Shown here: one piece after another, positions 1 to 6,157 of the stretch | Layout of the letters: every line of letters starts with the position of its first letter | Position numbering within the stretch: the first letter of the stretch is position 1 | Assembly: GCA_017408205.1 (NCBI GenBank) | Contig: JAFQVC010000070.1 | Coordinates: forward strand, 1-6,290 | Source: Clostridia bacterium | GTDB lineage: Bacteria > Bacillota > Clostridia > Monoglobales > Firm-18 | DNA length: 6,290 nucleotides | Direction of reading: 5' to 3' | Translations under genes and position numbers: made by a program | The notes under the pieces: model-generated | The model's input: only the letters and a program-made list of their open reading frames with translations | What the model was told of the DNA's origin: nothing | Database searches by the model: none

Positions 1-44
1 GCACCTATTTTAAAAAAGGTAAGAAAAAGTTCAAGATAAATCAT
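1..44 (-). CDS. Second half-size chromate transporter (CHR family), 5' fragment
   Basis: Only the first 15 residues are inside the window (MIYLELFLTFFKIGA, the last codon incomplete). They match the start of the complete CHR protein just upstream, which reads LQLFWAFFKIGA at the same place, so this is a paralogous half-size CHR subunit. Its ATG overlaps the upstream TAA stop by one base (TAATG), and an AGGAGG lies 8 nt before the ATG, inside the upstream gene's last codons. Half-size CHR proteins are usually encoded as adjacent pairs that act together as a chromate or related anion transporter in the membrane. That pairing is family knowledge; the substrate here is unknown. The gene continues past the left edge. 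Confidence 0.85.
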   Translation of the reverse strand, partial: MIYLELFLTFFKIG

Positions 45-586
45 TACTGTTTCCTCCTTTTTAAGTTATAGGTAACAAGCCCCGTTACACCGCAGATAAT
101 AATTACAAATATAACATTTATTTTGACTATACCTGCAAGGATAAAGGAAACGCCCATAATGATATAGGGAACTATTCCTTTAGGTGCTTTTTTATACATT
201 GACCATAACGCCTTTATTATAAGGGCAAGTACCCCTGCTCTTATGCCGAAGAACGCGTAATTTACATATTTATTCTCTTTAAACTGATTTAAAAAGAAAG
301 AAATTATAAGGATAATAATAAAGGACGGAAGCACTACGCCCAAAGTTGCAAACATAGCACCAAAGAAACCCGCCACACGGTATCCCACAAAGGTTGCGGT
401 GTTTATTGCAATAGGTCCGGGTGTTGACTCCGCTATTGCAATTATTTCAAGTATTTCGTCATCTGTAATCCATTTTTTGTTTTCAACGATTTCCCTTTGG
501 ATAAGGGGTATCATTGCATATCCGCCACCAAAGGTGAAAGCGCCGATTTTAAAAAATGCCCAGAATAACTGTAAGATTTTTTTCAT
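44..586 (-). CDS. chrA: Half-size chromate transporter (CHR family), 180 aa
   Basis: This is a multi-pass membrane protein of the chromate ion transporter family, which moves chromate (probably as a sulfate-like anion) out of the cell. The N-terminal signature is present: FFKIGAFTFGGGYAMIPL at residues 11-28, with the conserved FGGGY at 19-23. The second family motif, STPGPIAINTATFVGY, is at 54-69. Further hydrophobic segments lie at about 72-98, 109-130 and 139-172, and the tail is basic. At 180 aa it is one CHR domain, half of the roughly 400-aa ChrA proteins, and its partner follows immediately. The start is supported by AAAGGA about 8 nt upstream. A terminator hairpin sits just before this ribosome binding site, so its own promoter is not obvious. 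Chromate as substrate is inferred from the family only. Confidence 0.92.
   Translation of the reverse strand: MKKILQLFWAFFKIGAFTFGGGYAMIPLIQREIVENKKWITDDEILEIIAIAESTPGPIAINTATFVGYRVAGFFGAMFATLGVVLPSFIIILIISFFLNQFKENKYVNYAFFGIRAGVLALIIKALWSMYKKAPKGIVPYIIMGVSFILAGIVKINVIFVIIICGVTGLVTYNLKRRKQ
53..58 (-). promoter_or_regulatory. Shine-Dalgarno of the second CHR gene, inside the first
   Basis: AGGAGG on the minus strand lies 8 nt upstream of the ATG at 44. It is made by the two Arg codons near the end of the upstream CHR gene (C-terminus KRRKQ). Together with the TAATG stop/start overlap, this supports translational coupling of the two half-transporters. Confidence 0.85.
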
Positions 587-603
587 TTTCTTTTCCTTTC
601 AAT

Positions 604-636
604 AAAAAACTATTCTTCCACGAAGAATAGTTTTTT
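604..636 (-). terminator. Rho-independent terminator after the sugar kinase gene
   Basis: A perfect 15-bp inverted repeat (AAAAAACTATTCTTC at 604-618 and its complement at 622-636) encloses a 3-nt loop. On the minus strand the stem ends in TTTTTT (609-604). It begins 6 nt after the kinase stop codon. The symmetry means it could also act on plus-strand transcripts. The next gene's ribosome binding site begins only a few bases downstream. Confidence 0.85.
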
Positions 637-641
637 ACAAA

Positions 642-1712
642 TTATCTGTATTTATTTACTATTTCTTTCATCTGCGGAAGTTTCTGTTCCATATCATAAA
701 CAAGTTTGAACTGATTTCTTGCTCTGTCAAGATTATGATTTGGTCTTGACGTTCTGAAATATATGTCACCGTCAATATGGTCTGCCAGAAATCTCATACC
801 GCATTCAAAAGTCATAAGAATTGCAGAGAAAGGCAACAAATCAATTTCCTTTTCTGTCATAGTGTCTTTCATTACTTCCATAAAGCCCTTTGTAAATGCT
901 TCAAAGTATTCTAAACTGCAGGAAACTTTAGACAAATCTGCTTCGTCTTCCTTTGCAGTATTTGTACCGAATCTTAACGAATCACCGTAGTCATATAAAA
1001 GTGAGCCGGGCATAACGGTGTCAAGGTCAATTACGCAAACGCCTTTACCTGTCTCTTTATCCATAAGTACGTTGTTTAATTTAGTATCGTTATGAGTTAC
1101 ACGAAGAGGAACGGTTTTTTCCTTTATTGCCTGATTTACCACATCGCAGTAGTGTTCTCTGTCTGTAACAAATTTAATTTCTTCCGCCACTTCTTCCGCT
1201 CTGCCTGATTTATTCTGTGCAACAGAGTTTGTGAAGTTTTCATATCTTACTTTTGTGTTGTGGAAATTCTTTATTGTTTCGTTCAGTTTATCTGCAGGGA
1301 AATCTGCAATCATTTTCTGGAATTCACCAAATGCTTTTGCGGCATTGTAAAAAATTTCAGGGTCTTCTACCGCCTGATATGTAACTGTGTCGCTTATAAA
1401 CAGATATACTCTGAAAAAGTCCCCGTTTTCTGTAAGATAATAGGGCTTACCGTCAACAGTACTTATAACTGTCATAGTTTCTCTTTCATAATCTCTGCCG
1501 AGTTTTTTAAGAGATTCTCTCATATGCTTGGTTACTGCCACAATATTATTCATAACGTCATCAGGGCTTTTGAATACATTGCCGTTAATACGTTGCAAAA
1601 TATATTTACCGTCATCAGTAATATATGTATCGTTTATGTGTCCGTCACCATAGCGTGATGCATTGCCTACAATTCCGAACTTCAATAAAATTTCAGACAA
1701 GTTATATTCCAT
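642..1712 (-). CDS. nahK: NahK-like N-acetylhexosamine 1-kinase (APH-fold phosphotransferase)
   Basis: This 356-aa cytoplasmic kinase has the aminoglycoside-phosphotransferase fold. By memory comparison it aligns end to end with bifidobacterial NahK/LnpB (about 359 aa). NahK phosphorylates GlcNAc or GalNAc at C1 with ATP in the lacto-N-biose/galacto-N-biose salvage pathway. N-terminal nucleotide-binding features include YGDGHINDTY (21-30) and YILQRINGNVF (37-47). The catalytic loop is RVTHNDTKLNN (204-214), with D209 the expected base and N214 and the IDLDT motif (228-232) expected to bind metal and phosphate. MPGSLLYDYGDSLRFG (234-249) and ECGMRFLADHIDGDIYF (303-319) are also NahK-like. The start has GAGGT about 10 nt upstream and its own promoter. 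No lacto-N-biose phosphorylase, epimerase or sugar transporter is in the window, so the exact sugar remains inferred. An antibiotic phosphotransferase is less likely. Confidence 0.87.
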   Translation of the reverse strand: MEYNLSEILLKFGIVGNASRYGDGHINDTYITDDGKYILQRINGNVFKSPDDVMNNIVAVTKHMRESLKKLGRDYERETMTVISTVDGKPYYLTENGDFFRVYLFISDTVTYQAVEDPEIFYNAAKAFGEFQKMIADFPADKLNETIKNFHNTKVRYENFTNSVAQNKSGRAEEVAEEIKFVTDREHYCDVVNQAIKEKTVPLRVTHNDTKLNNVLMDKETGKGVCVIDLDTVMPGSLLYDYGDSLRFGTNTAKEDEADLSKVSCSLEYFEAFTKGFMEVMKDTMTEKEIDLLPFSAILMTFECGMRFLADHIDGDIYFRTSRPNHNLDRARNQFKLVYDMEQKLPQMKEIVNKYR

Positions 1713-1745
1713 TTACATACTACCTCTTTCCTATTAATCCTGTTT

Positions 1746-1775
1746 ATTATATCACATCACATCTTAATAAATCAA
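1746..1775 (-). promoter_or_regulatory. Housekeeping-type promoter for the sugar kinase
   Basis: On the minus strand there is TTGATT (1775-1770; 4 of 6 matches to TTGACA), an 18-nt spacer, and a perfect TATAAT (1751-1746) preceded by TG one base away (extended -10). Transcription would start near 1740, about 28 nt before the ATG. The 11-mer TGTGATATAAT is shared with the divergent promoter. Confidence 0.7.
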
Positions 1776-1793
1776 CATATTTTTAAAAAATAC

Positions 1794-1822
1794 TTTAAAT
1801 GCAGTAACTTTTGTGATATAAT
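1794..1822 (+). promoter_or_regulatory. Housekeeping-type promoter for rdgB and the histidine kinase
   Basis: TTTAAA (1794-1799; 4 of 6 matches) and TATAAT (1817-1822) are separated by 17 nt, with TG one base before the -10. The start point would be near 1829. A strong AAAGGAG (1832-1838) follows, 8 nt before the ATG, so the leader is very short (under 20 nt) and leaves no room for a riboswitch. Confidence 0.78.
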
Positions 1823-1846
1823 TTTATCAGCAAAGGAGTTTAGTAT

Positions 1847-2431
1847 ATGAAAACAATTGTAGTTGCAACAAAAAACAAGGGTAAATTAAAAGAAATAAAA
1901 GAAATTTTTAAAGATATGCCGTACAATTTCGTGTCTATGGAAGAAATGGGCATAGACGTTGAAATTGACGAAGATGCAGATACGTTTTTAGGCAACGCCA
2001 CAAAGAAAGCAACGGAAATAATGAAACTTTGCGGTGAAATCACTATGGCGGACGACAGCGGTCTTTGTGTAGATGCACTAAACGGTGCACCGGGTGTATA
2101 TTCTGCCCGTTACAGTAATACAGGCAACGACCTTGACAACAATCTTTTGCTTCTTAAAAATATGGAGGGCGTAGAAAACAGAGCCGCCCACTTCACCTGT
2201 GCTATGGTAGTGGCATTCCCCGACGGAAAAATCATTTCCCACGAAGGCGAGTTTCACGGTACTATAGATTTTGAGATGAAAGGCACGGGTGGTTTCGGGT
2301 ACGACTGCCTTTTCTATCTGCCCGAATATAATAAAACTTCTGCACAGATAACTGCGGAAGAAAAAAACAGCATAAGTCACAGAGCAATGGCACTTAAAGG
2401 AATAAAAGAGAAATTGGAAGGTATAAAGTAA
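1847..2431 (+). CDS. rdgB: XTP/dITP diphosphatase (RdgB/HAM1 family)
   Basis: This cytoplasmic house-cleaning enzyme hydrolyses non-canonical purine triphosphates (ITP, dITP, XTP) to the monophosphate and pyrophosphate, keeping them out of DNA and RNA. Its 194 aa is normal for the family. The signatures are in order: VVATKNKGKLKEI (5-17), with T8, N10, K11 and K13 of the phosphate-binding start; ADDSGLCVDALNGAPGVYSA (68-87), with the catalytic/metal Asp pair D69-D70; GTGGFGYDCLFY (146-157), which binds the base; and EEKNSISHRAMALK (171-184), with the S177-H178-R179 motif. The start is fixed by AAAGGAG 8 nt upstream. It is the first gene of a two-gene operon, ending one base before the histidine kinase ATG. 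Confidence 0.97.
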   Translation: MKTIVVATKNKGKLKEIKEIFKDMPYNFVSMEEMGIDVEIDEDADTFLGNATKKATEIMKLCGEITMADDSGLCVDALNGAPGVYSARYSNTGNDLDNNLLLLKNMEGVENRAAHFTCAMVVAFPDGKIISHEGEFHGTIDFEMKGTGGFGYDCLFYLPEYNKTSAQITAEEKNSISHRAMALKGIKEKLEGIK

Positions 2432-2432
2432 A

Positions 2433-4175
2433 ATGTTTAAATCTATTCAATGGAAACTTGTAACAATGTTTGTAATATTGGTAGTGGCAATTCTTGTGGC
2501 GTTTGGCACGTTTATGCAGGAACGCATCACGGACTTTTACCACCGTTCCTTTGCTCAGGAAATGTCCCTCAGCTTTTTGCCTGAACTTACAGACCAACTT
2601 CAGGATGCAGAAATCAACGACCAGCCCGCAGTTAAATTAAAAACAATACTTGATGCCTATTCAGGTCGTCTTGGTCTTAACTCCAACAGAGATTACTTTA
2701 TTCTTGACAAAACAAGCGGTGAAATTATTTCGGGCTCGAAGGACTACTATCAGGGAGGAATTACGGACAATATCATCGCCGCAATGGCAGGAAATATAGG
2801 CAGCACCACAAATGTCAAACTTGATTACATAGATTATGCTTATCCCTTAAACAATCATATCATCTATGTAAGGGACACCAAAGCGGAACTGTTGGACATT
2901 AACCACAACGTAATACTTATTATTGCACAGGCGTTGCTTTTCGGTGTCCTTATTTCTATGCTTCTTGGATTTTTTATGTCAAAGACGTTAACAAGACCTA
3001 TTATTAACATTACCAACAAGGCGGAAAACATTGCAGACGGTAACTACCTGCAAAAGATTGACGTCAAATCAGATGACGAACTTGGCAAACTTGCCTCCAC
3101 CTTTAACGATATGGCGGTAATGATAAAAAATTCAATGGACGAAATATCCCAGGAGAAAAACAAACTTGAAACTATTCTTCAGCATATGAATGACGGTGTC
3201 CTCGCTTTTGACGCAAATCAGAAACTTGTGCTTATTAACGCCACCGCCCACTCAATGCTCGGCCTTCGCAAAAATAAGAAAATTACTTTTGATGAATACT
3301 TTAATTCTTTGGGACTTAATGTTTCAATGGAGGAAATGCTGTACTTAAAGAAAAATCTTGTGGAAAAAGATTTGGACGTAAACAACAGATATTTAAAGGC
3401 ATACTTTGCTACATTCAAGTCAGACAACGAAAGATTAAGTAACGGTGTGGTAGTAGTGCTTCACGATATTACCGAAATTCAACGTCTTGAACTTTCACGC
3501 CGTGAATTTGTGGCAAACGTATCCCACGAACTCCGTACTCCTCTTACCACCATTAAAACATATTCCGAAACGATGATTGACAACACAGAAAACGAAGAGG
3601 ACAAATACTACTTAAACGTAATAGGAAACGAAGTTGACAGAATGACACGCCTTGTCAAAGACCTGCTTACATTAAGTTCTCTCGACCACAGAAAACTGTC
3701 AATTGTAAAAACCACGTTTTCTCTTGACAAACTTCTTTATGAAGTTGTTACAAAACTGTCTGTGGATGCAAAAAACAACGGTAAAGTAATTAACTATACT
3801 TTGTCAAGCGAAATACCACCCGTGTCCGCTGACCGCGACAGAATTGAACAGGTAATTACAAACATAATTTCCAACTCTGTAAAATATACAGGTGATGACG
3901 GTGTGATAAACGTCTATGCGGGCTTTTTGTATAACGAAGCATATATAAAGATTAAAGACAACGGTATAGGTATCCCGAAAGAATCCCTTCCCAAAATCTT
4001 TGACAGATTTTACAGGGTTGACAAGCACCGCTCCCGCGAACAGGGCGGCACCGGTCTTGGACTTTCTATTGCTTACGAAATTATAAAACAACATAACGGT
4101 ACAATTTATATTGACAGCGATGTAGGACAGGGTACAGAAGTTATCATAAAATTGCCCGTTAATAAAACAGAATAG
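2433..4175 (+). CDS. WalK-like membrane sensor histidine kinase
   Basis: This 580-aa two-component sensor has the layout of WalK/VicK. TM1 is at about 7-28, an extracytoplasmic sensor region at 29-158, and TM2 at about 159-182. A HAMP linker (about 183-235, with LTRPI at its start), a short coiled coil and a PAS domain (about 245-350) follow. The dimerisation/phosphoacceptor domain has NVSHELRTPL (362-371) with H365 as the phosphorylated His. The ATPase domain has an N box (477-485), a DNGIGIP G1 box (509-515), an FDRFYRVD F box (523-530) and a GGTGLGL G2 box (538-544), so it looks fully active. WalK in Gram-positives senses the cell wall and phosphorylates WalR; that role here is inferred. 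It is co-transcribed with rdgB (1-nt gap), and GGAAGG at 2416-2421 inside rdgB serves as ribosome binding site. No response regulator lies next to it on its own strand. Confidence 0.95.
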   Translation: MFKSIQWKLVTMFVILVVAILVAFGTFMQERITDFYHRSFAQEMSLSFLPELTDQLQDAEINDQPAVKLKTILDAYSGRLGLNSNRDYFILDKTSGEIISGSKDYYQGGITDNIIAAMAGNIGSTTNVKLDYIDYAYPLNNHIIYVRDTKAELLDINHNVILIIAQALLFGVLISMLLGFFMSKTLTRPIINITNKAENIADGNYLQKIDVKSDDELGKLASTFNDMAVMIKNSMDEISQEKNKLETILQHMNDGVLAFDANQKLVLINATAHSMLGLRKNKKITFDEYFNSLGLNVSMEEMLYLKKNLVEKDLDVNNRYLKAYFATFKSDNERLSNGVVVVLHDITEIQRLELSRREFVANVSHELRTPLTTIKTYSETMIDNTENEEDKYYLNVIGNEVDRMTRLVKDLLTLSSLDHRKLSIVKTTFSLDKLLYEVVTKLSVDAKNNGKVINYTLSSEIPPVSADRDRIEQVITNIISNSVKYTGDDGVINVYAGFLYNEAYIKIKDNGIGIPKESLPKIFDRFYRVDKHRSREQGGTGLGLSIAYEIIKQHNGTIYIDSDVGQGTEVIIKLPVNKTE

Positions 4176-4184
4176 CATAGGTTT

Positions 4185-4877
4185 TTAAAGATGGTCCGAC
4201 TGGGCCATCTTTTCTTTTAGTATTTCTATTGCCTTTTTCTCTATTCTCGAAATATATGACCTTGAAATGTTTAGTTTCTTTGCCACTTCTTTTTGTGTCA
4301 TTTCCCTTGTACCTTTAAGTCCGTACCGCATAATTATAATGTCCCTTTCCCTTGGGGACAAGGAGGTTTCCACCGCCTCATACAGTTTATTTACAAGAAT
4401 TTTATTGTTTATGGCATCGCACACCTCGTCGTCGTTACTGCACAGAATACTGTTGAAAGTTATCTGATTTCCCTCAAAATCCACGCCGATTGGTTCTTCT
4501 ATGGACACCTCGTTTTGTGTTTTTTTGTTGGAACGTATAAACATAAGTATCTCGTTATCTATGCAACGGGAAATGTATGTAGAAAGTTTTGCCCCCTTTT
4601 TAGTATTAAAACTGTTAATGCCCTTAATAAGACCTATAGTCCCTATGGATATGTAATCGTCTGCATCTTTTCCCGTTCCCGAATACTTTTTTGCAATATG
4701 TGCCACAAGTCGAAGATTGTGTTCAATCAGTTTGTTTTTGGCATCATTATCGCCCTTTTCGTAAAGTTCTAAAAGTCGGCGTTCTTCCTTTACGCTTAAC
4801 GGTTTTGGAAAAGAGTTATACGAAGAAACATACGAAATAAAAGCAAACAACTGTTTTAAAAGCATTAAAAAAAACAT
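4185..4877 (-). CDS. sigK: RNA polymerase sporulation sigma factor SigK, uninterrupted
   Basis: Sigma-K drives late mother-cell transcription (spore coat and cortex, mother-cell lysis). The 230 aa match the full-length protein. Residues 1-15 form a hydrophobic leader, followed by YVSSYNSFPKPLS, the family's typical mature start. Region 2.1 is HNLRLVAHIAKKY (53-65), region 2.2 is DYISIGTIGLIKGINSF (74-90), and the -10 recognition region is GAKLSTYISRCIDNEI (95-110). Region 4 begins near SLSPRERDIIIMRYGL (172-187), and its helix-turn-helix is TQKEVAKKLNISRSYISRIE (194-213). The leader suggests a membrane-tethered pro-form processed by a SpoIVFB-type protease, as in Bacillus; this is inference. 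There is no skin-type insertion. The start at 4877 is chosen because AGGGGGT lies 9 nt upstream, whereas the internal Met5 would be too far away. It converges on the histidine kinase, 9 nt apart. Confidence 0.95.
   Translation of the reverse strand: MFFLMLLKQLFAFISYVSSYNSFPKPLSVKEERRLLELYEKGDNDAKNKLIEHNLRLVAHIAKKYSGTGKDADDYISIGTIGLIKGINSFNTKKGAKLSTYISRCIDNEILMFIRSNKKTQNEVSIEEPIGVDFEGNQITFNSILCSNDDEVCDAINNKILVNKLYEAVETSLSPRERDIIIMRYGLKGTREMTQKEVAKKLNISRSYISRIEKKAIEILKEKMAQSDHL
4187..4212 (+). terminator. Terminator of the rdgB-histidine kinase operon, inside sigK
   Basis: AAAGATGGTCC (4187-4197) pairs with GGGCCATCTTT (4202-4212) as an 11-bp stem with one U-G pair and a GACT loop. TTTTCTTTT follows on the plus strand. 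It starts 11 nt after the kinase stop. The same bases encode the last residues of sigK on the minus strand. On the minus strand the stem is followed by A residues, so it is not an intrinsic terminator for sigK. Confidence 0.8.
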
Positions 4878-4915
4878 AAAAAAATACCCCCTGCTAACAT
4901 TGTATTGGCAGAGGG
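4878..4915 (-). terminator. Terminator-like hairpin between the CLC gene and sigK
   Basis: On the minus strand CCCTCTGC (4915-4908) pairs with GCAGGGGG (4894-4887), giving 8 bp with one U-G pair and a 13-nt loop. TA and then seven T residues (4884-4878) follow. It starts 8 nt after the CLC stop codon, and the T tract abuts the sigK ATG. It can serve as the CLC gene's terminator and as a shield of the sigK ribosome binding site. Confidence 0.72.
4886..4892 (-). promoter_or_regulatory. sigK Shine-Dalgarno, held in the 3' arm of a hairpin
   Basis: AGGGGGT on the minus strand is AGGAGGT with one G-U pairing to 16S rRNA, and it is 9 nt before the ATG. It lies within GCAGGGGG (4894-4887), which pairs with CCCTCTGC (4915-4908). 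In any transcript that includes both arms the ribosome binding site is buried. Confidence 0.75.
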
Positions 4916-4928
4916 CATTTCCCTATTC
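4899..4928 (-). promoter_or_regulatory. Candidate sigma-E-type promoter for sigK
   Basis: On the minus strand AATACAAT (4906-4899) matches the sigma-E -10 consensus CATACAAT at 7 of 8 positions. GAATAGG (4928-4922) carries the central ATA of the -35 element, with a 15-nt spacer. The -35 is weak. The -35 overlaps the CLC stop codon and the -10 lies in the hairpin loop. Initiation would fall near 4892, leaving only the 3' arm of the hairpin in the mRNA. sigK is transcribed by sigma-E RNA polymerase in Bacillus, which makes the match plausible but does not prove it. Confidence 0.4.
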
Positions 4929-6137
4929 CATTTTTGTTTTTGAATATATTATTTTTTGCGAACTGTAAAGTCCCTGATAGCCCGACAGCAAATAACTTAC
5001 CGCCACTGCCACCATATAAAGAGCAAGCCCCTGACCGCCGAAAAGTTCAACGGACATAACCAAAGCACTTAAGGGACAGTTTGTAACACCGCAGAAAAGT
5101 GAAATCATACCGACAGATGCACCAAATGACGGAGAAAGCCCCAGAAGCGGAGATACCGTACAACCGAAGGTTGCACCGATAAACAAGGTGGGTACTATTT
5201 CACCGCCTTTAAAGCCCGCACCCAACGTAATTGCGGTAAACAGTATTTTAAGTGCAAAGGCATAAATTTCTGCTTCGCCCGAAATCGCTTTGTCAATTAT
5301 TTGAGTTCCTGCTCCGTTGTAATCTCCCGTACCAAGTGCAAAGGTTAAAACCGCAACAATCAATCCGCCCACAACACCTGCCACAATTTTATTCGGTATG
5401 TATTTTTCATAAAGAGTATGGGTTTTTTGGAGCACCATACAGAATATTTTACTTACAACGGCACAAAGTATTCCGAGTGCAACCGTCTTTAAAACAGTTG
5501 TTGCCGAAAGTTGCGGAAACGATAAAACTTTATAAAGCGTGGGTAAAACGCCAAGACCTTGCACAATAAGACGCCCAGTAACGGCACACAAAACGCATGG
5601 AACTATTACACTGTATTGCATAATTCCCACATTCGTTAATTCCATCGCAAAGACAGAAGCGGTTACAGGTGTTCCGAAAAGTGCAGAAAAAGCACCGCTC
5701 ATACCACACATTGTTGCGGTAGTTTTATCTTTTTCGTCAAGTTTAAGTTTACTGCCTACAAAATAACCAACGCTTCCGCCCATCTGCAAAGCCGCACCCT
5801 CACGGCCAGCAGAACCGCCGAACAGATGAGTAATTACAGTTGAAATAAAAATAAGAGGGGTTAAAACAAGAGGCGGTTTATCCTCTTTGCGGACAGACAT
5901 AATAACACAGTTTGTCCCCTTATTGTTTTCCATTTTGCATATTTTGTAAACGCCAAAGATAACAACACCCGCTATTGGCAAAAACCACACAAGGTACATA
6001 TTGCCCGTTCGTATTTCTGTTACAAAGTCAAGAGCGATATGAAACAGATATCCCAAAAATCCAAGTATTATTCCTATTATAACAGACACACAAATCCACT
6101 TTAAAAATGTAATTGTGTTTTCTTTAATTCTTGTCAT
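4923..6137 (-). CDS. CLC-family anion transporter, resembling the CLC-F fluoride/proton clade
   Basis: This 404-aa, roughly 10-12-helix membrane protein belongs to the CLC family (chloride channels and anion/proton antiporters). It has HLFGGSAGREGAALQMGG (104-121), with E113 as the external gating glutamate, and FGTPVTASVFAMEL (154-167). Its GAGFKGGEIVPTLFIGATFG (306-325) holds the selectivity-filter segment. The phrases HLFGGSAGREG and GFKGGE, the short length and GTNCV (74-78) in place of the chloride-type GSGIP all point to the CLC-F clade, which exports fluoride. At the usual inner proton-glutamate site it has L167 after E166. By my alignment two residues that line the fluoride path differ (see findings), so the ion is uncertain. 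AAAGGA lies 9-10 nt before the ATG. A terminator sits just upstream and no separate promoter is evident. Confidence 0.9.
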   Translation of the reverse strand: MTRIKENTITFLKWICVSVIIGIILGFLGYLFHIALDFVTEIRTGNMYLVWFLPIAGVVIFGVYKICKMENNKGTNCVIMSVRKEDKPPLVLTPLIFISTVITHLFGGSAGREGAALQMGGSVGYFVGSKLKLDEKDKTTATMCGMSGAFSALFGTPVTASVFAMELTNVGIMQYSVIVPCVLCAVTGRLIVQGLGVLPTLYKVLSFPQLSATTVLKTVALGILCAVVSKIFCMVLQKTHTLYEKYIPNKIVAGVVGGLIVAVLTFALGTGDYNGAGTQIIDKAISGEAEIYAFALKILFTAITLGAGFKGGEIVPTLFIGATFGCTVSPLLGLSPSFGASVGMISLFCGVTNCPLSALVMSVELFGGQGLALYMVAVAVSYLLSGYQGLYSSQKIIYSKTKME

Positions 6138-6157
6138 AAGTAAGTCCTTTCTGCATT

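Noticed and set aside
604..650. Promoter for the CHR gene overlapping the hairpin (TTGTAA, 17 nt, AAGAAT on the minus strand)
   Set aside because: Each element matches consensus at only 4 of 6 positions and the region is so AT-rich that such matches are expected by chance.
1260..1658. 132-codon plus-strand open frame opposite the sugar kinase
   Set aside because: It is antisense to a conserved enzyme and its Cys/Phe/Ile-rich translation looks like a by-product of the opposite strand's codon use.
642..1712. Aminoglycoside antibiotic resistance kinase
   Set aside because: The fold is shared, but the motifs around 21-47, 204-249 and 303-319 fit NahK-type sugar kinases much better than APH resistance enzymes.
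4293..4772. 159-codon plus-strand open frame opposite sigK
   Set aside because: It lies entirely antisense to a clear sigK gene, the translation resembles no known protein and has the odd composition typical of a mirrored frame, and no ribosome binding site was recognised.
4185..4877. Skin-type prophage interruption or recombinase scar in sigK
   Set aside because: The reading frame is continuous from leader to helix-turn-helix with normal length, and no recombinase gene is nearby.
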